A stretch of 64,000 nucleotides of DNA from UBA6522 sp965262365 (GTDB lineage: Bacteria > Pseudomonadota > Gammaproteobacteria > Steroidobacterales > Rariloculaceae): the NCBI GenBank assembly GCA_965262365.1, contig OZ253541.1:4154001-4218000 (forward strand). The letters are read 5' to 3'. Under the pieces are notes generated by a model. The model ran no database searches. It had not been told where the DNA came from and saw only the letters and a program-made list of their open reading frames with translations. Numbering within the stretch: position 1 is the stretch's first letter; each line of letters starts with the position of its first letter. The translations under genes and the position numbers were made by a program. This document shows positions 27,354 through 35,680 of this stretch, one piece after another.

Positions 27354-27788
27354 TCAGTCATTGCGAAACCGACATGTTTGCAACGAATATCGGGTTTTCT
27401 TGCGCTTGCGTGCGCAGCCAGACGGCGAGGTCTTTTTCGGACATCCGGTCATCGGCAAGTCCACCATGCAGGTCACGGCCCCGGCGGGATCGGCCGCGAT
27501 TTCCACCTCGTTGCCGGCGAGGAAGGCCCGTAGGGTCAGCCAGGCGGCGCGCTTGTTGCCGTCGACGAACGGGTGGCTGCGCCGGATGCCGTAGGCAACC
27601 GCGGCGGCGGCATCGAACAGGTCCGTGGTCGCGCGTTCGTTGTAAAGCAGCACGTTCAGCGGACGCGCGAGCGCGGACTCGAGCAGGTTGTCGTCCCGGA
27701 CGCCGAGGCTGCCGCCGTACACGGCGATCAGCGCGTCGTGGTTCTGCTCGACGAGTCGGCGGGAGGGGTAATGCAGTCCGAGGCGCAT
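27354..27788 (-). pseudogene. doc: Doc/Fic toxin with a C-terminal frameshift
   Basis: From ATG 27788 the frame encodes a death-on-curing protein: LVEQNHDALIAVYGG, DDNLLESALARP, AVAYGIRRSHPFVDGNKRAAW. The last contains the Fic motif H-x-F-x-D-G-N-K-R, which phosphorylates EF-Tu in known Doc toxins. After MVDL the frame leaves the family. One base inserted near 27466 would restore DDRMSEKDLAVWLRTQAQ and a stop at 27358. The Fic core is intact, so some activity cannot be excluded. It is preceded by a one-nucleotide-overlapping antitoxin gene. Confidence 0.85.
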
Positions 27789-27976
27789 CAGACCTTGGCC
27801 AGACGCTCGAAAATCCGGGCGTCCCGCTTCATGATGCAGTCGTACACGCTCTGCTGGATGGGTTTCGTGCATAAACGAACACCCTTGAGGTCCTCAAGCG
27901 GATGCGGGATCCGAAAGCGTTGCCTGGCGTTCGGCCCTGCTGACCGGCGGGGCGGTTGATCGGTGCGTTTGTTCAT
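27788..27976 (-). CDS. Antitoxin partner of Doc
   Basis: A basic protein of 62 residues (MNKRTDQPP start; RFRIPHPLEDLKGV and VYDCIMKRDARIFERLAK near the end). The stop shares one base with the Doc start (TGATG), typical of coupled toxin-antitoxin genes. It is not a classical Phd and was not matched to a named family. The role is inferred from position and size. The start at 27976 is the most plausible internal ATG of a longer open frame. Confidence 0.6.
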   Translation of the reverse strand: MNKRTDQPPRRSAGPNARQRFRIPHPLEDLKGVRLCTKPIQQSVYDCIMKRDARIFERLAKV

Positions 27977-28704
27977 GATGTCAACTTGGCTGTATGGGGA
28001 CGATGGGTTGTTTCCCGGCATGGACTTCACTCGCTTTGAGGGCGCCGGGCTGTGGAAGAGGACTCGTCGGTCGCGTGTGCGACCGATACATGGTGCCGGG
28101 CAGGGGAGCGTGGCCATGACCGGGACGGCGGCCCGTGTCCGGGGAGGTTCCCGGCCGCACCGCCGAACACTGGCACGAGCGAGGTGGCGGCATGAGCAAA
28201 TCCAACGGCGGGCGCGTCCCTGCGCCGACGTTCCTGGTTCATCATTTCGGGCGCGGCCTGGTGGACGAGGGGCGCACCTACGCGGTCGAAAGATTCCGGG
28301 CGTTCGCCGACGGCGACATCCGCCGCTGGCCGCTTGAGGCGGAGAAGCGCGGCCGCGGCCGGCCCAGGCCCGAGGTGGCCACCTTCGAGGAGGTCCGGGA
28401 TCTGCTGTTGTTGGGCAGATTATTCCACTGACCCACCGCGCCTTTTGGTCGGATTATCTTCTTGGTGAAACAACTGACGTGGTGGAGTAATCCGGCACGG
28501 TCAAGTCGGCGTTGACGCAGCGTTATCCATGGGCTGTCCACGGGCGCGGGCCCTGGGTCAGCCATGTCGCCGGTGGGCAGGCGGTGGATAACGCGGTGCT
28601 GGCGCGACGGACGTGGGGGCGGGGCACTGGGTTAACCTGAGCGCTTCCCGGATGAAAAGGGAGGGTGGCCCGCGCGGGACGGCGTTCCCGCCGGGCCGTG
28701 GCCG

Positions 28705-29328
28705 GTGCAGCTTCGGTATCAATCGGGGCTAACCGGCGAGCAATACGTTAAACGCCGTGCATGGCGCGATGCAACCCTCAAGCGGTGTCCGAATCATCCG
28801 CGCGGCGGTTGTTCCTTCGCCCGCCACGGGACCTACCCGCGCAAGCGCCCGCGCGGGGCGCGCGTTGCCCGCTGGTACTGTCCCGAGAGTCACATGACGT
28901 TCAGCCTGTTGCCGGACTGCCTGGCGGCGAGGCTGGGGGGCACGCTGCAGGCGATCGAAGAGGCGGTGGCGGCGGCGGAGGCCGCGCCCAGTCTCACCAA
29001 GGCGGCCGACGCGCTGCGGCGCGACGCGGTGCATCTGCCCGGGGCGATGCGCTGGCTGGTCCGCCGGGTGCGGGCGGTGCATGGGAACCTGACGGCGGTT
29101 CGGGGGCTGTGCCCGGAGCGGTTCCTCGAATGCGCCGCGGAGGTGGGGGCGTTCCGGGAGCGGCTGAAGACCGAGGCGGTGCTGGTGGGGCTGCGCGGGC
29201 AGTGCGAGGGGCAACTGGCGCAGCTGGCGCCGCCGTTGGGTTTTTGCCCTGACGCGCCGGCGGCGGCAACCGCCTTACCGATGGTTCAACACGAAGCGGG
29301 GCCTGATCCACCGGCTTCGGAGCGCTAA
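28705..29328 (+). CDS. Zinc-ribbon DUF6431-like transposon accessory protein
   Basis: A protein of 207 residues from GTG 28705. A zinc-ribbon-like start (RCPNHPRGGC, HGTYPRKRPRG, RWYCPESHMTFSLLPDCL) is followed by helices rich in alanine. Proteins of this sort sit beside DDE transposase and ExeA-like ATPase genes in related elements. The CxxH and CxxC spacing suggests DNA binding, possibly target selection or end recognition. The upstream 280 bp contain the element's left end with subterminal repeats. Family name from pattern, start uncertain. Confidence 0.7.
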   Translation: MQLRYQSGLTGEQYVKRRAWRDATLKRCPNHPRGGCSFARHGTYPRKRPRGARVARWYCPESHMTFSLLPDCLAARLGGTLQAIEEAVAAAEAAPSLTKAADALRRDAVHLPGAMRWLVRRVRAVHGNLTAVRGLCPERFLECAAEVGAFRERLKTEAVLVGLRGQCEGQLAQLAPPLGFCPDAPAAATALPMVQHEAGPDPPASER

Positions 29329-29375
29329 CGTGGCCAGCGTGAACCGCGCAAGACCCCGGGGAGGCCACCGAGACC

Positions 29376-30695
29376 ATGACCGAACACGATGAGAAGCTGC
29401 GAGAAGCCGTGGCGCTGTTCCGCTACGGGCTGATCGCGGATCCGGTGCACCTGCCGCGCGGCACCCGCGGCATGGGCGGGAAGCTTAAGGAAAAGGCCGC
29501 GGCGAGCTACACGATCCCCGGCACGCACCGCACCCGGGTGGCCGCGGAGACGATACGCCACTGGCTGACGATGTACCGCTACGGCGGGTTCGAGGCACTG
29601 TACCCCAAGCTGCGCTCGGACCTGGGCCAGCCCCGGCGCATGCCCGCGGAAGTCGCCGAGGCGCTGGTGGCGATCAAGACCCGGCACCGCGGCTACTCCG
29701 TGCGCGCGGTGATCGCCCACGCCGCCGAGCACGGGCTGGTGAGCGAGGCGGCGATGCCCTCGCCGTCGACCGTGCAGCGGTTGCTGCGCCGCGAGCGGCT
29801 GAGCGGGCGCATCGGGGCCGAGGCGCCGGTGACGGACCGGCGCCGCTTTAATTATTTACGGGCGGGGCAGCTCTGGATGAGCGACGTGATGCACGGGCCG
29901 AAGGTCCCTGACGGTCGGCGCCGGCGCAAGACCTATCTCATCGCCTTCATCGACGACGCCACCCGCGTCATTCCCCACGCCGCGTTCGCGTTCGCCGAAA
30001 ACACCGCCGCGTTCCTGCCGGTGTTCAAGCACGCGCTGCTGAGGCGCGGGTTGCCCGAGCGCCTTTTTGTCGACAACGGGGCGAATTACCGCTCCCGCCA
30101 GCTCGCGCTGGTGTGCGCCAAGCTCGGCATTGCGCTCATCCATGCCCGCCCGTATCAGCCGGCCGCGAAGGGCAAGATCGAACGCTGGTTCCGCACCCTG
30201 CGGGCCGGCTGGCTGCGCCACCTGGAGCTGGAGGCGATCGACGGGATCGAGGCGCTGAACCGCGCCCTGGCCGGCTGGGTGGAGGGCGAATACCACCAGT
30301 CCCCGCACCGCGGGCTGGACGGGCAGACCCCGCTGGACCGATGGGCCGCGACCGGCGCCGAGGTGCGTTACCCGGACGCCGCCGGGCTGGATCTGGAGGA
30401 GCTGTTCCTGTTCGAGACCAAACGCCGCGTCATGAAGGACCGCACCCTGAGTCTGCACGGACAGCTTTACGAGGCCGACGCCACCCTCATCGGGTGCACC
30501 GTCACCGTGCGATACGATCCCGCCGCCCCGCCGAGCCGGGCGCTGCAAGTGGTGCACGAGGGCCGCCCCGCGGGCCTGGCCACGCCCCTGGACGCCTACG
30601 CCAACACCGCCGTGAAACGCGGGTGCATCGAGCGCGGGGACCCCGAACCGCCGCGCTCGCGGCTGAGCATCCGCCGACTGAAGGAGGAAGAGTAA
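29376..30695 (+). CDS. DDE transposase (integrase core, TnsB/TniA-like)
   Basis: A protein of 439 residues. An N-terminal helix-turn-helix region (RHWLTMYRYGGFEALYPKLRSD and PSPSTVQRLLRRE) is followed by an rve fold with catalytic acids in WMSDVMHGP (about D170), RLFVDNGANYRS (about D232) and GKIERWFRT (about E269). A Mu-transposase-like beta-barrel tail follows (RVMKDRTLSLHGQLYEA). It cuts and joins the transposon ends. Its stop overlaps the ATPase start (TAATG). Confidence 0.92.
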   Translation: MTEHDEKLREAVALFRYGLIADPVHLPRGTRGMGGKLKEKAAASYTIPGTHRTRVAAETIRHWLTMYRYGGFEALYPKLRSDLGQPRRMPAEVAEALVAIKTRHRGYSVRAVIAHAAEHGLVSEAAMPSPSTVQRLLRRERLSGRIGAEAPVTDRRRFNYLRAGQLWMSDVMHGPKVPDGRRRRKTYLIAFIDDATRVIPHAAFAFAENTAAFLPVFKHALLRRGLPERLFVDNGANYRSRQLALVCAKLGIALIHARPYQPAAKGKIERWFRTLRAGWLRHLELEAIDGIEALNRALAGWVEGEYHQSPHRGLDGQTPLDRWAATGAEVRYPDAAGLDLEELFLFETKRRVMKDRTLSLHGQLYEADATLIGCTVTVRYDPAAPPSRALQVVHEGRPAGLATPLDAYANTAVKRGCIERGDPEPPRSRLSIRRLKEEE

Positions 30696-31495
30696 TGTAC
30701 CTGCGCCACTTCGCGCTCACCCGCCTGCCGTTCGAAACCCCCGCGCACACCGACGAGCTGTTCCGCTGCGACTCCCACCGCGAGGCCGAGGCGCGGCTCA
30801 AGCACCTCATCGATCTGCGCGGCATCGGGCTGCTGACCGGGGAGTCCGGCAGCGGCAAGACCAGCGTGTGCCGCCACGTCACCGGCGCGCTGCACCCGGG
30901 GCTTTACCGGGTCTGCTACGTGGCGCTGTCCACCGGCAACGTGATGGACATGTACAAGAGCATCGGCTGGGAACTGGGCCTGCCCACCGAACACGCCCGC
31001 GCCTCAGCGTATCGCGCCATCCAGGCCGAGATCACCCGCCTGGTCGGGGAGGCCAAGCAACAGCCGGTGCTCGTCGTCGACGAGGCTCAGCACCTCAGAA
31101 GCGACGTGATCGAGGACCTCAGGCTGCTGACCAACTTCGACATGGACACCGCCCCCAGGCTGTGCCTGGTGCTCATCGGGCTGACCGGACTGCGCCAGCG
31201 CCTGAGCATGGCCGTGCACGAATCGATGCAACAGCGACTCATCGTGCAACACCACCTGCGCGGGCTCACGCGCGAGGAACTGGACCCCTACCTCGCCCAT
31301 CGCCTGCGCCTGGCCGGCTGTGAACTGCCCCTGTTCGATCCCCCCGCCATCGAGGCGCTGTACCAGAGCGCCCGCGGGCTGCCGCGGCTCATCAACCGCA
31401 TCGCCCACTACGCGCTCTCGGCCGCGGCGGTGGAGGAGGCTCGCACCGTGGACGCCGAGCACCTGGCCCGCGCCGTGGAGGATGTGCGCCCATGA
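30695..31495 (+). CDS. ExeA/TniB-like AAA ATPase
   Basis: A protein of 266 residues from ATG 30695, preceded by AAGGAGG and overlapping the transposase stop by one base. Walker A GESGSGKTS at 49-57, Walker B VLVVDEAQHL near 125, and an ExeA-type start (MYLRHFALTRLPFETP). Such ATPases select target DNA and activate the DDE transposase, as TnsC or TniB do. The longer upstream open frame is a shadow of the transposase gene. Confidence 0.92.
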   Translation: MYLRHFALTRLPFETPAHTDELFRCDSHREAEARLKHLIDLRGIGLLTGESGSGKTSVCRHVTGALHPGLYRVCYVALSTGNVMDMYKSIGWELGLPTEHARASAYRAIQAEITRLVGEAKQQPVLVVDEAQHLRSDVIEDLRLLTNFDMDTAPRLCLVLIGLTGLRQRLSMAVHESMQQRLIVQHHLRGLTREELDPYLAHRLRLAGCELPLFDPPAIEALYQSARGLPRLINRIAHYALSAAAVEEARTVDAEHLARAVEDVRP

Positions 31496-31701
31496 TCGAC
31501 CCCGATCCCTGGCCCGAGCGGATCAGCGACGAGGCCGCCGCGAACATGGCCGAGTGCCTTCAGCGCATCGCCTATGACTTCGAAGGCCGCTACTACGGCC
31601 AGATCAGGCGCCACACGGAATCCATGCGCCCACCCCCGTGCCCCGCCGAGTCCTGCCACGAACGCCAGCTGCACCTGTTCGGCGAACCGCGACCGTTCTG
31701 A
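31492..31701 (+). CDS. Small third protein of the transposon
   Basis: A protein of 69 residues overlapping the ATPase stop by ATGA. The sequence (SDEAAANMAECLQRIAYDFEGRYYGQIRR) is helical and ends in a Pro/Cys-rich tail. It belongs to the element by position and coupling. It could be a target-site or regulatory adaptor; no family was recognised. Confidence 0.65.
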   Translation: MIDPDPWPERISDEAAANMAECLQRIAYDFEGRYYGQIRRHTESMRPPPCPAESCHERQLHLFGEPRPF

Positions 31702-32086
31702 AGCCTCGCCCAAACGGACCCGCCACCGCCCGGCCGATCCTCTGGATCGAACCGGGCCGGACCTGCTCAAACTCCCAACCTCCGTCGCGTCGGCCAGCCT
31801 GCGACAGTCGGCAAAAACAAAATAATGTGACCAACCCAGTCTCAACCGTGACCGGATAATCCGACAAATCCTTGTCGGTTTAATCTGCCCAACAACATCT
31901 GCGCCCGGCCTACAATGAGATTATCGTATGCACGGCGCTCGGCAGCCGCTCCGGGCGGCAACTGTACGGCTGGGCCGCGGCGTCCCTGCCGGCAGAGCGC
32001 AGGCAACGGCGCTGAGCGGCGCCGTCTGAACGTTCCCCCGACTGGCCAATCCGCACGGCCGGTTCCGTTGTCAGGGAGATGTACGA

Positions 32087-32611
32087 ATGCCACGGAGCGA
32101 TGCCAGGATTCGCCGCCAGCAGGACCGCGAGCGCTATCGTCGCCGCATCGAAAAGCGTCTCGCGGCCGGACTCTGCTCGCGCTGCGGACGCCGCCGTCCC
32201 GTCGAGGGTGGCGGCGTCGCCGGGCCCCGGATGCGTCGACACGGCACCGGGCCGGCGCGGCAGGATGCGCCCCAGGCAATCCTTCGAAGTAAACGCCTCG
32301 GAAGAAAATGGCATTTTCAAATGGACGGATTCGCTAGAATTTGGGATTGGTGCCGACATCGGCCATTGAGGAGACAGTTGAGCATGGGCAAGATGCCCGA
32401 CATCGGCTGGATGGAACTGTTTGCCGAGGACCGGGAAACGGATCGGGCACCCTCGATCCGGCTCAAGGATACGCAGGTGTACTTCGAGGTCAGCGACCGG
32501 GTGGGTTTCTTTGACGGCGCGGGCCGCCAGCTAACCGGCGTCATCGAAAAGCTCAACCTCACGCGCAACGCCGGACAATTCTGCGGTGGTGCTGCGGAAG
32601 TGCTCGGCTAA
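32087..32611 (+). CDS. Hypothetical protein with CxxC zinc-like start
   Basis: An open frame of 174 residues. The first 40 residues (RRQQDRERYRRRIEKRLAAG, then LCSRCGRRRP) are arginine-rich with one CxxC, like the N-terminal modules of HNH or zinc-finger proteins, but no second pair is present. An internal ATG at 32384 with GGAG upstream would give a separate 75-residue protein (MGKMPDIGWMELFAEDR, DRVGFFDGAGRQLTGVIEKLN) resembling a small SH3/KOW-like barrel. The two parts may be separate genes fused by loss of a stop. It follows the gene split by the transposon. Confidence 0.45.
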   Translation: MPRSDARIRRQQDRERYRRRIEKRLAAGLCSRCGRRRPVEGGGVAGPRMRRHGTGPARQDAPQAILRSKRLGRKWHFQMDGFARIWDWCRHRPLRRQLSMGKMPDIGWMELFAEDRETDRAPSIRLKDTQVYFEVSDRVGFFDGAGRQLTGVIEKLNLTRNAGQFCGGAAEVLG

Positions 32612-32731
32612 GCCACTTCGGGAGCCGTCCGCGATACACTGCAACGAGCGGCCGAGAGCATCGGTAATTCGCCTCGATTATGAGAGTGATTCGGCGGGAT
32701 AGACAGTTAGTTCTACCTGGACTGCGAGCAT

Positions 32732-32763
32732 GTGGCCCGCCTGTCCCATCAGTCGGGCCACAA
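32732..32763. terminator. Hairpin between convergent genes
   Basis: TGTGGCCCG, a 14-nt loop, then CGGGCCACA: a perfect 9-bp stem. It overlaps the last codons of the minus-strand gene at 32749-33675 and lies downstream of the plus-strand gene ending at 32611. No clear T-run, so it may be a weak bidirectional terminator. Confidence 0.4.
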
Positions 32764-33675
32764 CTCTTGCTGAACTTTCGCGGCTTCCTCAATGCCCTTG
32801 GCCCAAAAGTCATGGTTTCCTGTTTCTCTCTCGTGTGCGACGGCGGCTCTCGCCATTTGCATCCAGCAGTGCTGGGGGCTGACGCCAGCAAGGTGGCTTT
32901 TCTTCAACCAGTAGGTAACGAATACGAGCGGCTCGCGCATCTTGTGCGGCTGGCTCATGAAGTCTTGGTAAAGAGCCTCTACGCGATCCACCGCTGCGCT
33001 GCTCATCATCAGCCGATGTACTCGCCATCCGTTGCCCGGATTCGCCTTGACCGCCTCTTGGTTTTCTATCAACGCCCGGCCCGATAGCCGCTTGGCGTAC
33101 TCCTCGGCCTCGTTCCTATTAGGGTGCTCGGCGTATGTGCAGCCGAAGTTAAAGTCTGCTTTCTCAAGCCGCTTATGACCTAGTTTGGCAAGTAGTTCGC
33201 ACCATGCGGCTTCCGCGAAAATTCTATCTTGCGGCTCAGGGTGTCGTCGAAATGCCCACAGAATATTCTCGCCATCTTCCGCTGATGTTTGTTCAATGAT
33301 GTACTTGGCCGCGCGCTTGCCTAGAAAAGGCGATTGCTCGAATGCCTTGGCGGCCAGCGATGGACTAGGTTCAGGCTCCTGTTCCCGTTCAATGTTCGAT
33401 GCTGGTTTGCCGGTAACGTGGCGCCACACCCATTTGTGGAAATCATAGGTATATAGGACGATCCCAAGCCCAACAACGAGTAGCGCCCAATTGGTGAGCG
33501 AAAGCGATTGCATGGATGTCAAGTCTAACCATTTGCTCCAAGTAGCCATGTCATCGGGTATCCCGCCGACGCTGATAACTTCCATGACGCGCCTGAATAA
33601 GGGATACACCCAGCCCAGGAGCGCCATCGCAATGCCGACAATTCGCGCTACAACGGACTTGGAAGGCTTTGTCAT
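32749..33675 (-). CDS. Two-segment membrane protein with helical cytoplasmic domain
   Basis: A protein of 308 residues. Two hydrophobic segments lie near the N-terminus: about 8-25 (VVARIVGIAMALLGWVYPLF) and about 60-78 (LTNWALLVVGLGIVLYTYDF). A helical soluble domain follows with TPR-like alternation (FAEAAWCELLAKLGHKRLEKA, NEAEEYAKRLSGRALIE). The soluble part probably faces the cytoplasm. No family recognised. Neighbours give no functional hint; it stands alone between accessory remnants. Confidence 0.6.
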   Translation of the reverse strand: MTKPSKSVVARIVGIAMALLGWVYPLFRRVMEVISVGGIPDDMATWSKWLDLTSMQSLSLTNWALLVVGLGIVLYTYDFHKWVWRHVTGKPASNIEREQEPEPSPSLAAKAFEQSPFLGKRAAKYIIEQTSAEDGENILWAFRRHPEPQDRIFAEAAWCELLAKLGHKRLEKADFNFGCTYAEHPNRNEAEEYAKRLSGRALIENQEAVKANPGNGWRVHRLMMSSAAVDRVEALYQDFMSQPHKMREPLVFVTYWLKKSHLAGVSPQHCWMQMARAAVAHERETGNHDFWAKGIEEAAKVQQELWPD

Positions 33676-33752
33676 GACCGGAGAGCATCGACTTTTTGTC
33701 AGGCTGAGTCCAGCAAATAATCGCGGTTAAATTGTGTTCGACAGACGGGCTC

Positions 33753-33995
33753 CTATGCCCACCCTAGCCTTACGACGTTGACCGGAGGGCCGGCAAGCGG
33801 CGACGGTACGCTTGCGGGGCCGCGCGGCGATGTGCCCGGCCCGACATTCTCGACGTGCGGAGGCGCATCCTCGGGGAACAATTCGTAACCAAGTCCCCTC
33901 CATGGCTCGCCGAACACCGCCGGCCACCGCTCCCGTACGGTCTCCCTGTCCGCCCGGTCGCTCACTCGATGCGCCTCAAGCTCCGGTGCTATCAT
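33753..33995 (-). CDS. Small hypothetical protein
   Basis: A protein of about 80 residues from ATG 33995 (MIAPELEAHRVSDRADRE; WPAVFGEPWRGLGYELFP; proline/glycine-rich tail). The aromatic core segment looks natural rather than composition-driven. It is divergent from the amidase gene that begins just to the right. No ribosome-binding site is obvious and no function is known. Confidence 0.4.
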   Translation of the reverse strand: MIAPELEAHRVSDRADRETVRERWPAVFGEPWRGLGYELFPEDAPPHVENVGPGTSPRGPASVPSPLAGPPVNVVRLGWA

Positions 33996-34025
33996 GCACC
34001 CGGTGGGCAATCTGTACCCTCTTTG

Positions 34026-34910
34026 GTGATCTCGCGAGCGTTAGTCGCTTCGCTCCTGGCCTCGTGTGCGCTCCTCGCCTGCATGCCTCTGCGTTTCGTC
34101 GATGCCGTTTCGGAGAACCAAAGCAGCCGCATCGACCACGTCGTCATACATTTCACGAGCACCGACTTCGCCGAATCGTTGCGCCTATTGACTGAACGTT
34201 CGGAGCGGCCCGTCAGCGCGCATTACCTGGTGCCGGAAAACGGCGACCCCACCTATCCGCGCCAGCGACTCAGGGTGTACCGGCTCGTCGGCGAAGATCA
34301 GCGCGCCTGGCACGCCGGACAGAGCCGCTGGCGCGGCGAGACGGCACTGAACAGTAGTTCCATTGGAATCGAGATCGTGAACCGCTCGGGTTGCGTCGCC
34401 GTGGCTCCGGGTAACGAACCGGGCTTTCCCGAAGATCGCTGCGAGTTTCACGATTACGACGCCGAACAGATCGAACTGGTCATCGAGCTCGCCCTGGACA
34501 TACTTCGACGCCATCCCGGTATCGATCCGGTCGACATCCTCGGGCATGCCGACATCGCGCCCGATCGCAGGCTGGACCCCGGACCGAAATTTCCTTGGCG
34601 CGGACTATACGAACACGGTATCGGTGCCTGGTACGACGAAGACACCGCGCACCGGTACCGCGAACGCTTCGAGGCACAGCCCCCGGCGCTCGCACTGCTG
34701 CAGCGGGGGCTCGCCGCCTATGGCTATGACGTTGAATATACCGGCGAGCACGATGCCCGCACGCGGCTTGCGTTGAGGGCGTTTCAGATGCATTTCAGGC
34801 CATCGGACTGGTCCGGGCAGCCGGATGCCGAAACGGCTGCCATCTTGTTTTCGCTACTCGAGAAATATCGGCCCCAGTCGCTGGACGCGCTAACTGAAAC
34901 GTCGTTGTAA
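34026..34910 (+). CDS. amiD: N-acetylmuramoyl-L-alanine amidase, AmiD-like lipoprotein
   Basis: An outer-membrane-type lipoprotein amidase of about 294 residues. GTG at 34026 gives a short signal with the lipobox LLAC. The Amidase_2 domain shows zinc ligands in VVIHFTS and LGHADIAPDRRLDPGP, plus SIGIEIVN. A C-terminal peptidoglycan-binding domain follows (LLQRGLAAYGYDV, TRLALRAFQMHFRP). It cleaves the amide between muramic acid and the peptide during wall recycling. ATG at 33969 is an alternative start but adds residues poorly suited to a signal peptide. Confidence 0.88.
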   Translation: MISRALVASLLASCALLACMPLRFVDAVSENQSSRIDHVVIHFTSTDFAESLRLLTERSERPVSAHYLVPENGDPTYPRQRLRVYRLVGEDQRAWHAGQSRWRGETALNSSSIGIEIVNRSGCVAVAPGNEPGFPEDRCEFHDYDAEQIELVIELALDILRRHPGIDPVDILGHADIAPDRRLDPGPKFPWRGLYEHGIGAWYDEDTAHRYRERFEAQPPALALLQRGLAAYGYDVEYTGEHDARTRLALRAFQMHFRPSDWSGQPDAETAAILFSLLEKYRPQSLDALTETSL

Positions 34911-35182
34911 CGACGGCAGCCTGCGGTAGCGCAACATACCGGGCGAATCGGCCCCGACGCCGCTCGGGCTGGTCCGGTCCCGAGGTGCCGGCTCAGGCAT
35001 TCAGCAATCGGTTCGACTTCCGTGCGGCGACACAATGAGCGTATACGGGCGACGAGTTTCAGCGTTAGCGGCGATTGGGGCGATCCATGAAGCCTCGCAC
35101 GCTGGGGCCCGAACGGCTGCCTCGGCCCCGGTAGCAGAAAGCCGTGCCCCCGGCTGAGCCACTTCGAGTACTACGCCACCGT

Positions 35183-35476
35183 TTAGCGCCGCCTTTGCAG
35201 GTAGTCCAGGAAGAGTCCCAACACCAGCACAGTACCGAACCCCTGCACGCTTCCAAACAACCAATACGGTACGTCAAATATCAGCGGGCTGGCCACCAGG
35301 AATGTCGCGACGGACCAATAAACTGTTGCCATGGCGAGCCGAGGAGTCGTGTGAACAAACAGCAAACCCACGGGCAAGGTGAGAAAACATAAGAAAAACG
35401 CTATCGTCAGCGGCGCCACGCTAAGTTCATAGGCCAGCATGATCGAACCTGCGAAGACGTGACCGCGATTTGCCAT
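35183..35476 (-). CDS. Small inner-membrane protein
   Basis: A protein of 97 residues from ATG 35476, which has GGAG 8 bp upstream (the frame extends further without support). Three hydrophobic segments (SVAPLTIAFFLCFLTLPVGLL, MATVYWSVATFLVASPLIF, FGTVLVLGLFLDYL) and a basic C-terminus (LQRRR). No family recognised. Confidence 0.55.
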   Translation of the reverse strand: MANRGHVFAGSIMLAYELSVAPLTIAFFLCFLTLPVGLLFVHTTPRLAMATVYWSVATFLVASPLIFDVPYWLFGSVQGFGTVLVLGLFLDYLQRRR

Positions 35477-35680
35477 GCATGCTTCTCCATTATGTCTACA
35501 GAATCCGACAGACATACGCTCGACTACGCCCGAGATACCGTTGAGTCTGATAATTCCTATGATTCAGAGAGTCTCCTTCTGCGTCCAACCGACTCGACAG
35601 GCACTCCAATACGCCCGAATTGGATTTCATGTGTTGACTTTTTGGTTGACATCATCCCTCGATTGACTATCATTTTCCCC

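Larger units (their letters stand above)
28406..31897 (+). mobile_element. Four-gene DDE/AAA transposon (Tn7/Tn5053-like logic)
   Basis: Ends are perfect 17-bp inverted repeats, TGTTGTTGGGCAGATTA at 28406-28422 and its complement at 31881-31897. A perfect 5-bp target duplication TCTGC lies at 28401-28405 and 31898-31902. Subterminal copies of a cggattat/ataatccg motif near both ends look like transposase binding sites. Gene order is zinc-ribbon DUF6431-like, DDE transposase, AAA ATPase and a small third protein, tightly packed. A 5-bp duplication and TGT ends fit the TniA/TniB and Tn7 groups. Intact in appearance. Confidence 0.9.
28192..32015 (+). pseudogene. Small gene split by the DDE/AAA transposon
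   Basis: The 5' part (28192-28405) and 3' part (31903-32015) form one frame of 108 codons once the transposon and one TCTGC copy are removed. The join reads VRDLRPAYNEI, and the gene ends LPAERRQRR. The N-terminal half (FLVHHFGRGLVDEGRTYAVERFRAF) matches the short protein at 42884-43072. No function is known. As it stands, the 5' part ends 7 codons inside the transposon end. Confidence 0.8.

Noticed and set aside
28406..31897. CRISPR-associated transposon
   Set aside because: No Cas genes or repeat array inside or next to the element.
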